Shown here in pieces: positions 53,160 to 64,000 of a stretch of 64,000 nt of DNA. Source of the stretch: Coenobita brevimanus. Its lineage: Eukaryota; Arthropoda; Malacostraca; Decapoda; Coenobitidae. Numbering within the stretch: position 1 is the first letter of the stretch; each line of letters begins with the position of its first letter. The translations under genes were made by a program, and so were the position numbers. Location: assembly GCA_032717465.1 (NCBI GenBank), contig CM064690.1:30365153-30429152 (forward strand), written 5' to 3'. Below the pieces are notes generated by a model. The model saw only the letters and a list, made by a program, of their open reading frames with translations. It was not told the DNA's origin and did not search any database.

Positions 53160-53338
53160 ATACTCTTCTCCCTTTAACGTGGCCTGAAGTTGCAGCCTCA
53201 CCTTGAATGCTGCATCGATAACACTATGCAGGTTGGGAAGAAGTGCTATATACGTACAGTCGCAGTGTGGTCTTTTCTGCCACTGAGATTCCTAAGCTAC
53301 AAAAGGAAATCCAGGCCAAGTTAAGGTGAAGAGAGTAT
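53160..53338. repeat. FB2 inverted-repeat element, copy 9
   Basis: Ends 'CTCTTCTCCCTTTAACGTGGCC' and 'GGCCAAGTTAAGGTGAAGAGAG'; interior 'CACCTTGAATGCTGC'. Confidence 0.75.
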
Positions 53339-53734
53339 GTGCTCCTCCTACACCATATCACTTACACATCCTGACACTAGGTAGACTTGGCCATCCCTAT
53401 CATCCATGCCTCCCGCTTGATCATCTCATCCACTTTTGGCCGTCATCTATTTTGTTCTTCTCCTTACTTGGTCCCCTTCCTTTTTCTTAAGTCTTCTTAT
53501 TCTTGGTCGTTCACCTCTTGCCCTCTTGCCTGCCTTGCCTTCACTTTCTCTTCGTTTTCCTTTTGCCTTGTTCTCTCTTCCTCTTAGTTTTCTTCTCTCT
53601 TGCACTCTGCTTTCTCACACTCCCGCTCCCTTTCTCTCTCCGCTCTCATCCTGCAACATCAGGAGATGCCAAATAGTGGTAGCGTTAAAGAACGGAAGAA
53701 GCTAAGGGAATATAGGTGAGGAAGGTGTAAGGTA
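53339..53734. other. Pyrimidine-rich non-coding stretch
   Basis: C/T-rich from 53430 to 53660; open frames there are low complexity. Confidence 0.5.
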
Positions 53735-53920
53735 ATCATTATTATTATTAATGGCAGCGGCAGCAGCAGTAGCGGCAGCAGAATAGGCATCATCATCAGT
53801 AGCAGTAGCGACATATATTATCGGTAACAGCAGCACCAGCAATAGCGGCGGTGGCATCAGCATCAGCGGCGACGGCGTTGGGATCAGCATCAACATCAGC
53901 GACGGCGGCGGTAAGATAGC
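53735..53920 (+). repeat. Mixed trinucleotide repeats (AGC/GGC/ATC)
   Basis: AGCGGCAGCAGCAGTAGCGGC-type and CATCAGCATCAGCGGCGAC-type triplets. No exon structure. Confidence 0.75.
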
Positions 53921-55571
53921 AGCAGGAAACCAATATGACGTGTAGCTAATTGTTTTACATTTGCTGTCTCCAGACGATTCTGTTCATCTTAAAGGGTGGA
54001 AATCGAGAATATTACGAACCTTCATCCTACCAACAGCACTTTTTCGTACCTTGCACGACATTTCAGTGTTAATCTATTGTTACAACTCGGCATTTTGTGG
54101 ACAGTACACTTTTGGGCCAAATTAAAATTAACACCGAACCTAAGCAACTCTTCGTTCTCTACAATTGCTATAACACTTGCACTGGATGTGTTATACGGTG
54201 TATTAATAACTGTGCATATAATTTCGACGATCTTTGGTCTGAGGTTGGAGTCATTGTTTACCTACCGCAGTCAATTCAACCCTCCAGTTTAGCTATACCT
54301 GGCCATCAATTAGTTGAAAGGGGTTAGGGATCTTTAACAGATGAAAGCAAAACTACGATAGTACTTTAAAAGCAAACTAGGTATAATTTTATTCGCTGGT
54401 TTCATTTGTTTTGGGTCGCAGGCTGTGAGTGCCTAGTGAATACCGAATACCTGCGTGGCTAATGCACCTACTTGTTCCAGTTTCATACTAACTACACTTA
54501 GGTATAACATTTTGCAACAACTGCATGCACAAGTAATGAAAAATAATGGTAATTACCGTACTTAAAAGGTCGGGGGGAGGGGGGGGGAGGGGAAGGCTGC
54601 ACCTCAGGCCGATGCACCTTATCCGTTCCATCACCTGGCGGACACTGCCTTGCGCGCAGATTGTTTTGTTATTTTTACCATCTGAGAAACTTCAAAACGC
54701 TATCATATACCCGCGAGAGGGCACTGTGTTCCAAGTGTCTAAATGGTACCACAGGCACCTAAACGTCATATTGCTTATTTTTAAGTCTCTGAATACGATG
54801 ACATTAATGACAATGCTGGGTGCTTGAAAGTTCGGTTTAAATAAACAATATTCTTATAAACTAACGAGAAAAAACTGGCCTAGGTATCCAATACGGTTTT
54901 AGTTTTCTTATCACAGTCTTCTGGTATAAAATGAATGTGATGCTAAAGGGATACTGTTATTCTCTGTTGTTCTTACCATGATACTACATTCACCCTCAGT
55001 TGGAGCTGAAATCGTAAAAACAACAAAATGAATCCCTTTCAACACTGCTGATAAACAAATGTAGTCAGACTGGACTGCTGATCCGACAATTAACCAAGCT
55101 GTAACCAAAGCTTATCGAATTTTATAAAACCATAATTTAGTACATATACTGGAGTTATGGTTGTGTCTCTGTTCTGTCAAATGAAAACAATCTAGTTACA
55201 CACCATTTTTCCAATGTTGCAAAGTATCTCCAAAACACAATCAGTAAATTTCGTTTGTCTATCTATAACCAAGATCTAAAGACTAGATCTTGTCTATAAC
55301 AAGATACTTTGATCCCAGTTAGGGTGGCTACAAAAGAACCACTTCCATATTATTCTTCTGCCATCAAGCTGTCCTCTTCAAATCACCCTACACCCTCATT
55401 CATGTACCTTTCAGCCCCATCCCAGCATACAATAATGGTTTGATTCTATAAATATACCTTACAAGCAACACTTACCTTAGACTGATAGGAAATGGAAATG
55501 TCATTATCCATACAGAAAATCTAGTGTGTACAGTTCTCAAAAATGGGACTTTACGATTGATTCTCTGATGT
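53921..55571. other. Non-coding stretch
   Basis: No gene. A short FB4 end (TCTCCAGACGATTCTGTTCATC) at 53967. G-rich run at about 54571-54592. R6-like string 'GGCCATCAATTAGTTGAAAGGGG' at 54301. R7-like 'CTATCTATAACCAAGATC' at 55258, with a local duplication (AAGACTAGATCTTGTCTATAACAAGAT). Confidence 0.45.
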
Positions 55572-55758
55572 AACCTAGGAGAGATGCCTTCATGTAGCGA
55601 CAACGATATGACTGGGCAGTGGATGTGCCAGGTTATGCCCCTCAGTTTCTTCCTCATCCCCTGAAAGGAGAAAATTGGACTATGAAAGAAGGGCACTTTC
55701 AGCCTGCAGTGCACCAGGTTAAAGCAGATGAGCCTGGGGCCATTACACAACACACCAA
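55572..55758 (-). repeat. HP3 hairpin element, copy 13 (-)
   Basis: AGGAGAGATGCCTTCATGTAG ... GGCAGTGGATGTGCC ... GATGAGCCTGGGGCC. Confidence 0.75.
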
Positions 55759-56552
55759 TGATGGAAATCGTAGGCTGGGAAGTAATACAAGATTGTGTCA
55801 TTCAGTTTTATTATCTGAACACATAATCACTTGCCTATGAGGCAAATATAGCAGAGTGGTCATGTGAGATGGTAACAGCCAGCAGACATCTATAGTGTCA
55901 TGTGAGCAGGCTTTCTGGCAATTTATTCCTGGCAACTCAATCTTAGTGACAACTTTTGGGGGGTGCTGGTTATAGTCCCAGGCAACTGGAAAGACTTGGA
56001 TAACAATACTTTTTATTTTTAATTACCCTGCAAATGTCACCAAGGTAGCGCCAGAGGGGAAAATTTGCCCAAAACACGTGTGAAACTGCCTTGTGTCTCT
56101 GTCAAGTGTCTTGTATTCAGGTGGTATCACAACATAACCAAAACTCACAACTTCTGAAATCAGCAAGCAATTTCAGCCACCTCACTACAAAGCCAATTTA
56201 CAGTAATACAGATTATTTCTGCTGCTACCTGGCAATTTTACGAAACTTAGATCTCCTTGATAGTGAAGGGACTGATGAAAACTGTATAAAACCCCTATAA
56301 CATAAGCTGACCAGAATTGCCAGGAGAAAGTAAGAATAAAACAAAAATACCATGCTTGGGCTGAGAAAGCTCACATTAATAATTCTTTAACTCCATGTTG
56401 ACTGAAGGGCATTACCAGATCTGCAAAAGTCAATACTAACTTAATGTAGCTGATGGGAAAACAGAAGTGCTTGCTTAAATTCCCAAAACATTTGCAGAAA
56501 TGATACTCATAATGAAGAGGAAATTCCTCTAATCTAATCCTACTAAATATGA
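55759..56552. other. Non-coding stretch
   Basis: Nothing supported. Confidence 0.45.
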
Positions 56553-56697
56553 CGACGTTTTTCATTTTATTACTGTTATTTCGCGAAGATTTTAATAAGC
56601 TCAGGAGAGATTTTGTTTGTTGTGAATATTTGTAAGTGAATATAATCATCTGGAGAGAGAAAGAATAAACAAAATGAATACATCATCACAGTGAATG
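56553..56697. repeat. FB4 foldback element, copy 6
   Basis: 'GAAGATTTTAATAAGCTCAGGAGAGATTTT' left arm and 'AATATAATCATCTGGAGAGAGAAAGAATAA' right arm. Confidence 0.6.
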
Positions 56698-56943
56698 GGT
56701 GAATATCTCTTTCTGATTATTGAAGGGGCATGCGGTGACGCTACTGTAACCCTGATCACTGACGCCATAGAAGCACAACCTGCATCCCTGACAAATTATT
56801 GCTTGCCAATTTCAAAAGCTGTTGAATTAGGTGTTCATATGACATTTTCACCATTAATGAATACAAGCAATATTGCACAAATTCCACTGACCTGATTTTA
56901 CACATTTTTTTTTTCAATGTTTCAGGCTCTACACTGACCCAGT

Positions 56944-57150
56944 TCTTTCACCTTAACTTGGCAGAGATTTTCATTCTTTCACAGCTTATTTCCCATGACT
57001 CTTATGGCAAAATAAGACAATACTATGGCTCTAAATCCTTTCCAATGCACATCTTTTGTGACTTAGTGCTGTGTTCTTGTGTTAATATCTTGCTACAGAT
57101 TATCATTCAAGATGGAGAGGTATTTTAGGCCAAGTTAAAGTGATATGAGT
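56944..57150. repeat. FB2 inverted-repeat element, copy 10
   Basis: Ends 'TTCTTTCACCTTAACTTGGCAG' and 'TTTTAGGCCAAGTTAAAGTGA'; interior 'CATTCAAGATGGAGAGG'. Confidence 0.75.
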
Positions 57151-57307
57151 ACTGTATAGCTGAATCACTTTCCACTAACTGTGTCATGTATTTACAGACT
57201 ACATAGTGTACGTGTGTAGGAGAGCTGCTGGAATGTACTGGGTATAACACATGAGACTGGTGCAGTACGGTACAGGAATGCTATAACGAGAAGTGTTGGT
57301 CAGAATT

Positions 57308-57675
57308 AACCCCTTCAATACCATGACATGCTTTTGTAGTACAGTATATTTTTCTGCCATTATCATGTACGTGGTTCATTTTCACCTGACAAAGACCCCC
57401 TAACCTCTTTTAGCTCAGTTGATGGCCATGTGTAGTCAGACTGGAGGGTGAAACTGATTAGTAAGCAAAAAGACTCATCCACACCTCATAACTAAACTTC
57501 ATTGAATTTCATGCAATCACACTTCTTATTCATACTGTGGTATTGGTTCAGTACCATCAGATGATGGTTATAATTACATAACCTCTCCAGTTTGCAAAGT
57601 CTCTGCCAAGGTGAATATAACTATCTACTAGCAGCAAGGAAACAAATATCATGCCATCATACAGAAGGGGATAAG
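57308..57675. repeat. FB4 element with R6 nested inside
   Basis: FB4-type flanks 'CCCTTCAATACCATGACATGC' and 'AAAGTCTCTGCCAAGGTGAATATAACTATC'. R6 sequence (GATGGCCATGTGTAGTCAGACTGGAGG) occupies 57412-57520. Confidence 0.55.
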
Positions 57676-58404
57676 TACAGAATATCTTTCTCACAGTGTG
57701 CAAGTATGTATTGCTTATCATAAATGTTCACTAATATTCTCATGCATAGTACAATGAACTGCACAAAAAGAAATATTGCAAAGAGATATTTCAGCATAAA
57801 CAATATTCAGTCACTCTAATTTTTGGTGAATAATCATACAAAGAATGTGTAAAAAAACAATTTTCACATATTTCAGTACAAATCTGATGACTAGTGTGTC
57901 AGTGATACAAGACATTATATGGGTATATGCCACTCCAAATTATAATAGTGCTCAGTCACAATTCACACTCTGCCACACCTGGTCATTTTTTTCTCGCTCA
58001 AAGTCCATCACCTATAACTACAGTATGTTTCTAATCTGAATACAGTTACAAGTGATGCTTGAGTTATAGTGAGGGAGTATGGGCATGTGTGGAAGGACGT
58101 GAGTTATGACTGAGAGTAAGATCTCATTTGGATGGACAACGGAATGCAATTTCGTCAAAGCATTATATCCAGAAGCTAAACTTTGACAGCATTAAGAAGA
58201 CAATGGTATACACTGCTTAAAAGAGTTAATATTAAAAAGGAATTTATATCATACCAAAATCAGATTACAGATCCAATTCTTTACTGCAGGTATACTTTTC
58301 AAGTGTACTGAATAAAAATAGAGTGGGTACAGATATTTGTATGTACAATCTTTGTTTTGTATCTGTCACTGAGCACTGGTAAGTACAATATCTGGAAACG
58401 TTTG
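57676..58404. other. AT-rich non-coding stretch
   Basis: Nothing supported. Confidence 0.5.
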
Positions 58405-58575
58405 TGGGTGCTGGAGAGGGACGCCTTCAAGTGATGGCACAAATATACCTGGCTGGCTCTGTTGCTCAGTCATATAAATGTTCTTCAGCTCCCTCCCTGT
58501 CTCTCTAAAGGAGGATGGTGGACCGCAGGCGATGGGCAACTTCTGGTTGCAGACCACCCATGTCCAGATAAACAT
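58405..58575 (-). repeat. HP3 hairpin element, copy 14 (-)
   Basis: GGTGCTGGAGAGGGACGCCTTC ... GGAGGATGGTGGACCGCAGG. Confidence 0.75.
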
Positions 58576-58888
58576 CAACAACAGCCATTTCTTATGCACA
58601 GTACAGTATGCAGTATCATACTACCTGGTGAATTTATAAAACCTTTTAAAAGCACTGCATGCTCCATACTTTCACTATTATATAAGACCTTAATTGTTAC
58701 TCACCATGAACAATATTTCATCAAAGTACAGTACAGGTATATTATGATATCTACATACTTCGTGCATGAAATGAAAAATTCTGAAGTACAGATTCACACA
58801 ACTGATGATGTATTGGCAGTGGCAATGAATTTCTCAGTAACACAATAAAGGGAGACTGACAGTGAGATTTAGGATTGTACACTAAGGC

Positions 58889-59088
58889 TTTGGCAAATTG
58901 AAACATCTCTTCTTAGCAAGTGACTTTACATACTGCATCTTGACATTCTTCTGTATGTTATTCAAATCCTTTTCATATCGACATAGTTTAGAACAACAAA
59001 ATACTGTATGATAGGATGCTGAGGTGCAATGTGGAGCATACACTGCTTGGGAAGAGGTGTTACAAGTCTCCAAAACTGATTTGAGCAT
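58889..59088. repeat. FB1 foldback element, copy 12
   Basis: 'ACATCTCTTCTTAGCAAGTGACTTTACATACTGCATC' pairs with 'ACACTGCTTGGGAAGAGGTGTTACAAG'. Confidence 0.65.
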
Positions 59089-59314
59089 AATCCTACAAAT
59101 CAGTCACATACAAGAGTGTAGCAAGAGAAAGTATGGTCATATGGCCCACTCTCCCCACATATGTTGATCTTTTTAGCAAAATACTAAGCAGAAGTTCTAC
59201 AGTTTAGCACCTTCCATGGTTTACCACTTTACTTGTATTATAAAATTACAAACACATTGTGGTACACTCCATCAAAAGAGAACCTTCACCCAGATGATCG
59301 ATGGTTTCACAATA

Positions 59315-59500
59315 AATGTAATGCTGGAGGGGGATGCCCTCATGTGGTGGCACAAATACAGCTAGGCATCTCCAATGCCTAATTATATAAACATCGCTCT
59401 GCTTCCTCTCTCACCCCTGAATGGAGGATGGCAGACTGCAGGGAAAGCCTGCAGTCCACTGGGTTCATGTTCAGCTGTGCTAGGAGCCACAACAACAGCA
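59315..59500 (-). repeat. HP3 hairpin element, copy 15 (-)
   Basis: AATGCTGGAGGGGGATGCCCTC ... GGAGGATGGCAGACTGCAGG ... CAGTCCACTGGG. Confidence 0.75.
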
Positions 59501-59884
59501 ACGAGCACTGTATCTTCACATTTTGTGTAAAGTCAAATAATTATGAATGGATAGGGTATTTCATAAATTGTATAGGGCTCCATCTTCATGGTATACAAAT
59601 AAAAACAACAGGCATACACAGTCTTGAAAAGTTACAGGAGACTACTTTCAAACACTTCATCCACCATTTCAAAATGTAATGATGGATAAATTTTGGCTTC
59701 TGATTGAGTGTACCTCCTATGACATCTCTACTTTGCACTGAATATTACACAGATCTGGTAACGTCAGCAGCAGTGGTGTGGGTGATGGTACAGTAAACCC
59801 TTGTCACATATCACAAGCATTTTCTAAAATCTCACTTTTATCATACACCAGCAACTTCAAATTGGGGATAAGCTATGTGTGTCT
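59501..59884. other. Non-coding stretch
   Basis: Nothing supported. Confidence 0.45.
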
Positions 59885-60078
59885 GGTGCTGGAGAGGGAT
59901 ACCTTCATGATGTGGCATTTATATAACTACACAGCTCCACTGCTCAGTTATATTAACGTTCCCTCAGATTCCTCCCTATGCCCTGAAAGGAGGATGGTGG
60001 AGTGTAGGAGATAGGTGACTTCAGCCTAAAGTTCATCCGATTCACATCCAGACGAGCCTAGGGTTTCAACTACTACTA
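59885..60078 (-). repeat. HP3 hairpin element, copy 16 (-)
   Basis: GGTGCTGGAGAGGGATACCTTC ... GGAGGATGGTGGAGTG ... GACGAGCCTAGGGT. Confidence 0.75.
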
Positions 60079-60398
60079 TGTACAGTATTTATTCTAACAG
60101 CTGGTTTGCACTTGTTTGACATGGGCAGGCAGCTGTACTATACAAGTTCAAGGCAAAGGACAACTGAGCTGTAAGGCCAGGAAACACCAAATTCTATCAC
60201 CGGAGAAATGACCAGCCCCCACCCACTGCTTTACTCATGGTTATAAGTGTGGAAGGTTTTTACTTTGTATGAAGGGTGAGGTACTCTGTGCTGCTGGATT
60301 GGCTTTAGGGTCTTCAGGGATAACAATGGATATTTAGTGGGTAATTTTTTGCAACTTACTGTTGAATGAATTGCATGCAAGAACATCAAACTATCTAT
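60079..60398. other. Non-coding stretch
   Basis: Nothing supported. Confidence 0.45.
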
Positions 60399-60478
60399 CT
60401 TTTATCAGTCTATAGCCAGATGCCTTATTCCCTGAGCGGGTGGCCACAAACAAATTGCCTCCATGTCATTCTGTCAGT
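60399..60478 (+). repeat. R7 repeat, copy 3
   Basis: CAGTCTATAGCCAGATGCC then TTATTCCCTGAGCGGGTGGCC. Confidence 0.65.
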
Positions 60479-61177
60479 GTGACATATGCCTACGATTTAC
60501 TATACTCTACATGTGGAATCCTTGGAACTAACATCATTCATGCTTAGGGTACATAACTATCCACTTGCTTCCATGACACTACAAGGTTGGATTCAACATA
60601 ATTTCATAATCACAAACATGTGTAGTCTTGGCAGCATAAAAAATACAGACTTCTCATCACATCAGTAAATTCAGTGTGTAGTACAATTATAGTAAGTGCT
60701 GGAGTGCAGTTAGAACCATATATTCATGAGCTATTGTGCATTTACTTTAAACTGGCAAAGATCTTTACCCCTTTCAGCTCAGCTGATACACAAGTGCAGT
60801 CAGATTGGAGGATCTATTTGACAAGTACACAAGGAAATTAATTTCTACCAAACAACTAAAGCTCATCAATTTTCATGCAACTTTGACTTTGTATTCAAGT
60901 TATGGGAGTTGCATAATTCCATCAGCTGAAAACAAACTCACCACAGCTCACAGAAGTATGGCTCACAGCCTGCATGAAATGCACAAACAAGAGACTATGT
61001 CCAGAACTGCTGCTAAATAGTTCCCAAGAATTCCATTTTCATTACTAACTGACTGAAGCATTGTTTGAGTCATGCCTGTACTGAGTTGGTTTGGAAGTCT
61101 ACCTGCCTATGCACTGCCAGTTGCATTAAGCTTTAACAGGGGTCAAGGCTAGGCTACCAAAGGCCAATACATTTAAT
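60479..61177. other. Non-coding stretch with R6 fragment
   Basis: R6 words (CAGCTCAGCTGATACACAAG, AAACAACTAAAGCTCATCAATTTTCATGC) at 60776-60880; otherwise nothing. Confidence 0.5.
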
Positions 61178-61380
61178 CCATTGAGTTTGAGGATTTCTTT
61201 TTCATTTCATTCTTGCCATCTTCTGTTTTAATTAGCTTAGGATAAACCTTTGGAACTGGAGGGGGTTACATATGTCCTTCATTAACCCCTTCATTACCAG
61301 AGGTTTTTCTTAAGTTAAATAAAACTCCCTAACAGGAGCATGAGCTAAATAGGACATCACCCAGATTCAAGGGGGTTTAG
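61178..61380. repeat. FB4 foldback element, copy 7
   Basis: 'CATTCTTGCCATCTTCTGTTTTAATTAGCTTAGG' left, interior 'TGTCCTTCATTAACCCC', degraded right 'TCTTAAGTTAAATAAAACTCC'. Confidence 0.55.
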
Positions 61381-61547
61381 AGTAGATGACCAGCCTAGTT
61401 CTCCTGATGGCATCATATGATCGACAAACCTCCCATCACCTCTAAGGGACTGAACATCAGCAAAGCTGTTCCTCTGATTAGGGAACTCTAACCACTAGGC
61501 CACGAAGTGCCTTCGAAAATTTAATGTACACCCAAAATACTTCAACT

Positions 61548-61659
61548 CCTTCACTCCTATAACACACTTTTGATCTTACTCTTACTTTCTCGAGATGATT
61601 TTATTAAATATAAGAGACATTCCCTCCTCACCCTGCCCTAGGGTGGGAAAGGAGGTCTA

Positions 61660-61713
<54 letters not shown>

Positions 61714-61815
61714 GAGTCTTTTTCAAAGTGAAGGAGCTAGATATATCCCTCATTAACTCCTTCACGGCATGAGACCTCCCATAAGTGAAATAAAATCATC
61801 AGAGGAAACAATCAT
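61548..61815. repeat. FB4 element with internal (GAT)n
   Basis: 'ACTTTCTCGAGATGATTTTATT' left and 'ATAAGTGAAATAAAATCATCAGAGG' right; (GAT)n at about 61663-61712 lies between. Confidence 0.6.
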
Positions 61816-62314
61816 CCCTCATTTTTTGCAGTTTCAAACTCTGGCTGTGGGGGTACTTTTAGACAGGATTCCAATATTTGTGGGTATCTATGTCCCCTAA
61901 CACACAGAAAATGGAGGGATGTCAGTAAGAGTAATAATAATACAATAAAAACATCCAATCTCACTTTCCCCCATACAGACAAGAACACAGGGGGCAGGGC
62001 TAGGCTACTAGATCCCAATACTTATGGCAACAATAAAAATGAAATAAAATGATAATAATAATAGCAATAATAATAATACTGTAACAATACAGCACAATAT
62101 GGTTCTTGTTTCTCTGCTGCAAGACTAAAATGAAAAATACATCACTGAACTGAAGGGCTGAACTACTGCACCCAAATCCTTACATCAAATCACTCCATAA
62201 AATTTATATATAAACACTGAAATATATATATATATAACAATATATTTTGCTGCCAATATATAAATTAAAAAAAAACTTTGTACACTATTCACATGGATAA
62301 GTGACGTCCACGTA
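61816..62314. other. AT-rich non-coding stretch
   Basis: (AATAAT)-type runs at 62045-62080 and (TA)n at about 62223-62237. No gene. Confidence 0.5.
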
Positions 62315-62369
62315 GCAAGGAAGGCTTCTTAGCAGCTCTTCCTAAGGTATTTATTCTGCATATTACATA

Positions 62370-62865
62370 CATACATACATCATCTAATCCTGTATTGCTC
62401 CATGAGGAGCGTAGAAGCCCGAGGCTAGGTAAGTTGGTCCTGACATTTAAGATGAGAGTGACCAGCCTCACTCATCCCTGAGTGGCATTACATGAGCAAT
62501 AAACCCCAACCACCCCTTGAATATAAACCTACACAGGCTTAATTTGACTGGAGCACCTTGTTATCCATAAAATCACCAGGCACCATAATCTGGTTAGATG
62601 GTTAACATCCAGCAAAGTAAATGGTTTCCTGGTGTACAAGAAACCATTTGGCTTGTCACTCAATATAGAGTCACCCATGGGCAGAAGGAAGAGGAAAGAA
62701 TGAAGTAAAGAAAGACAGAAGAAGGAGTGTAAAGTCACCTGTAGGCAGAAGAAAAAGGAAAGAATGAAAGAAAGAAAGACAGAAGAGGAATGATGGAAGA
62801 GAGGAAAGGGCAGACACCCAATGCAGCAGTACATTGAGTGAGTGGATGGTGAGCGCCCCCACCTA
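62370..62865 (-). repeat. S5 SINE, reversed copy nested in FB1
   Basis: (CATA/CATC)n tail, 'CTCATCCCTGAGTGGCATTA', hairpin leader 'AAATGGTTTCCTGGTG..AAGAAACCATTTGG', then duplicated leader flank 'GGCAGAAG(G)AA.AGGAAAGAATGAA'. Confidence 0.7.
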
Positions 62866-62900
62866 CCACAATAGCATACAAAAGGATCCATCTCTCAATC

Positions 62901-62975
62901 TGTTGCCAGACGTCTTAATCCCTTAAAGTGCGACCACTAACAAATCACCTCCATTTCATCCTGTCCTCTTCTAAC
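62901..62975 (+). repeat. R7 repeat, copy 4
   Basis: 'GTTGCCAGACGTCTTAATCCCTT' then 'CATTTCATCCTGTCCTC'. Confidence 0.6.
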
Positions 62976-63108
62976 TCACACCCACCCCTCACATATATCT
63001 CTCCATTCCATCCCTCCATCTCATCCTTGCTCTCTACTGATATGTAACATGCAGAATAAATTACTACAAAAAGAGGTGTTAAGAAATCTCCAAAGCCACT
63101 CACAATAT

Positions 63109-63529
63109 GACTTACAACCATATCCTTCCTGCTTATGACACAAAAATAATAAAAACAGCCAATCCCACAGTATGCCCCTCAAGGTGAAGGGGGTAGATGC
63201 CCATTATGCTTCTGTTAGTGGCATTACATTATCAAAAAGCATTCAATCACCTCTTGGGGATCAAACCTATGCAAGGGCCATCATTTCAACTGGGGCATGT
63301 TAGCCACTAGACCACAAACCATTAGACCAAAATTTTTTTCTTATTTTTGCATCATGGTGACTAAAAATAAAAAAATAAACTCTGAACCTATTGTTTTCTA
63401 ACCATTTTCAATCCTTCAACATTAGAAACAACTTCCATTAAATTACCTTTAAAAAAAAGGAACTAAAATAACTTCCATGGATGAGTTTCAGTGACAGCAA
63501 TGTATTACAAAGTTGGTGATCAAAGATAA
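63109..63529. other. Non-coding stretch
   Basis: Nothing supported. A-rich runs. Confidence 0.45.
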
Positions 63530-63865
63530 ACCCAGTGGGCCTGAGGATGTCTCTTTTATGCTTGTCCTCACCCTGTCCTGTTGATTTTACCTAGCTCAAA
63601 ATAAACCCTTCCATACAGAAGCCTTTAATACAGCCCTGATAAACCTCTTCTTTCTTATTTCCCTCCCTATCCTCCAAATGGAGGATGGTGAACTGCAGAA
63701 GAAAGACAACTTCGGTCAGTAGTCAACCGAGTTAATGTTCATATAAGCCTGAGGCTAAAACAACAGTAACAATGATTGACCTTTACTAAGATGGAAAAAA
63801 AACCTGGTAGCAGTAAGTATAAAATAAAAAGGACATCACCCAGATTCAAGAGGTTTAACATTAAC
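63530..63865. repeat. FB4-like flanks with HP3 fragment (copy 17, -) inside
   Basis: FB4 words 'GTCTCTTTTATGCTTGTCC' at 63549 and 'AAAAAGGACATCACCCAGATTCAAG' at 63827. Between them an HP3 fragment in - orientation (GGAGGATGGTGAACTGCAG, TAAGCCTGAGGCT) at 63640-63765. Confidence 0.55.
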
Positions 63866-64000
63866 TTGCCTTCAGATTTCAGTATGAAGAACATCCTTAC
63901 GTATTGTGTTTCCATTTCAACCAGCTGTTTGGCAGGACAAGTGAATACCTTAACAAACACCAACACTTATGACTATTTACAATAATTCATTCATTTTAAC

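Larger units (their letters stand above)
62315..63108. repeat. FB1 foldback element, copy 13, split by nested repeats
   Basis: Left arm 'AGCTCTTCCTAAGGTATTTATTCTGCATATTACA' at 62334-62367 and right arm 'ATGCAGAATAAATTACTACAAAAAGAGGTG' at 63049-63078 are inverted partners about 680 bp apart. The gap holds a reversed S5 copy (62370-62860) and an R7 copy (62901-62975). Confidence 0.65.

Overview
The window looks like animal nuclear DNA from an arthropod, most likely a decapod crustacean. That attribution is my inference. It rests on a broad/lola/fruitless-type BTB zinc-finger gene layout, dense two- and three-base microsatellites, arrays with a telomere-like 5-bp period, Jockey/CR1-type LINE remnants, Tc1/mariner and pogo-like remnants, and very long AT-rich non-coding stretches. 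No bacterial or organellar genes are present.

Positions 4.7-20 kb, + strand: this is the 3' half of one transcription factor gene. Six separate last exons start at 4721, 8395, 14134, 14717, 17337 and 18761. Each follows a good polypyrimidine-AG acceptor, each enters the reading frame in the same phase (two bases, then the first whole codon), and each ends in its own stop. Five encode a pair of C2H2 zinc fingers. The sixth encodes one finger plus a roughly 300-residue tail. This is the architecture of insect broad, fruitless, lola and tramtrack: a common BTB/POZ N-terminus, which must lie left of position 1, is joined to one of several DNA-binding C-termini. Exons 3, 4 and 5 are clear relatives of each other, and exons 1 and 2 form a second pair. 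I cannot name the gene with certainty.

Positions 20-46 kb: mostly repeats. The main mobile pieces are a TA-flanked MITE (24666-25153), a LINE 3' end (32480-33365), a pogo-like element inserted in a CCTTA pentamer array (36552-37792), a palindromic Tc1/mariner derivative (40465-41427) and a 19-copy CAC-containing minisatellite (42750-43511). Weak gene signals in the same interval are a tandemly duplicated start-codon-plus-donor unit near 29.1-29.3 kb, a two-exon + strand candidate (33384-33528 and 35525-35627), a lone exon-like segment at 42178-42253, and a CpG-containing first exon on the - strand at 44956-45047.

Positions 46-64 kb: a LINE remnant sits inside a G/C-asymmetric minisatellite (46.3-47.4 kb). 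A - strand chain of three exon-like segments (53.0, 50.4 and 48.2 kb) has compatible splice phases. The remainder is dispersed repeats.

At least seven dispersed repeat families can be recognised by eye because copies recur within the window. I label them FB1, FB2 and FB4 (foldback or long-TIR elements), HP3 (hairpin element, 17 copies in long same-orientation blocks), S5 (tRNA-like SINE composite), R6 and R7. Repeat boundaries are approximate. Coding calls outside the six zinc-finger exons are tentative, since no transcript or homology data were available.
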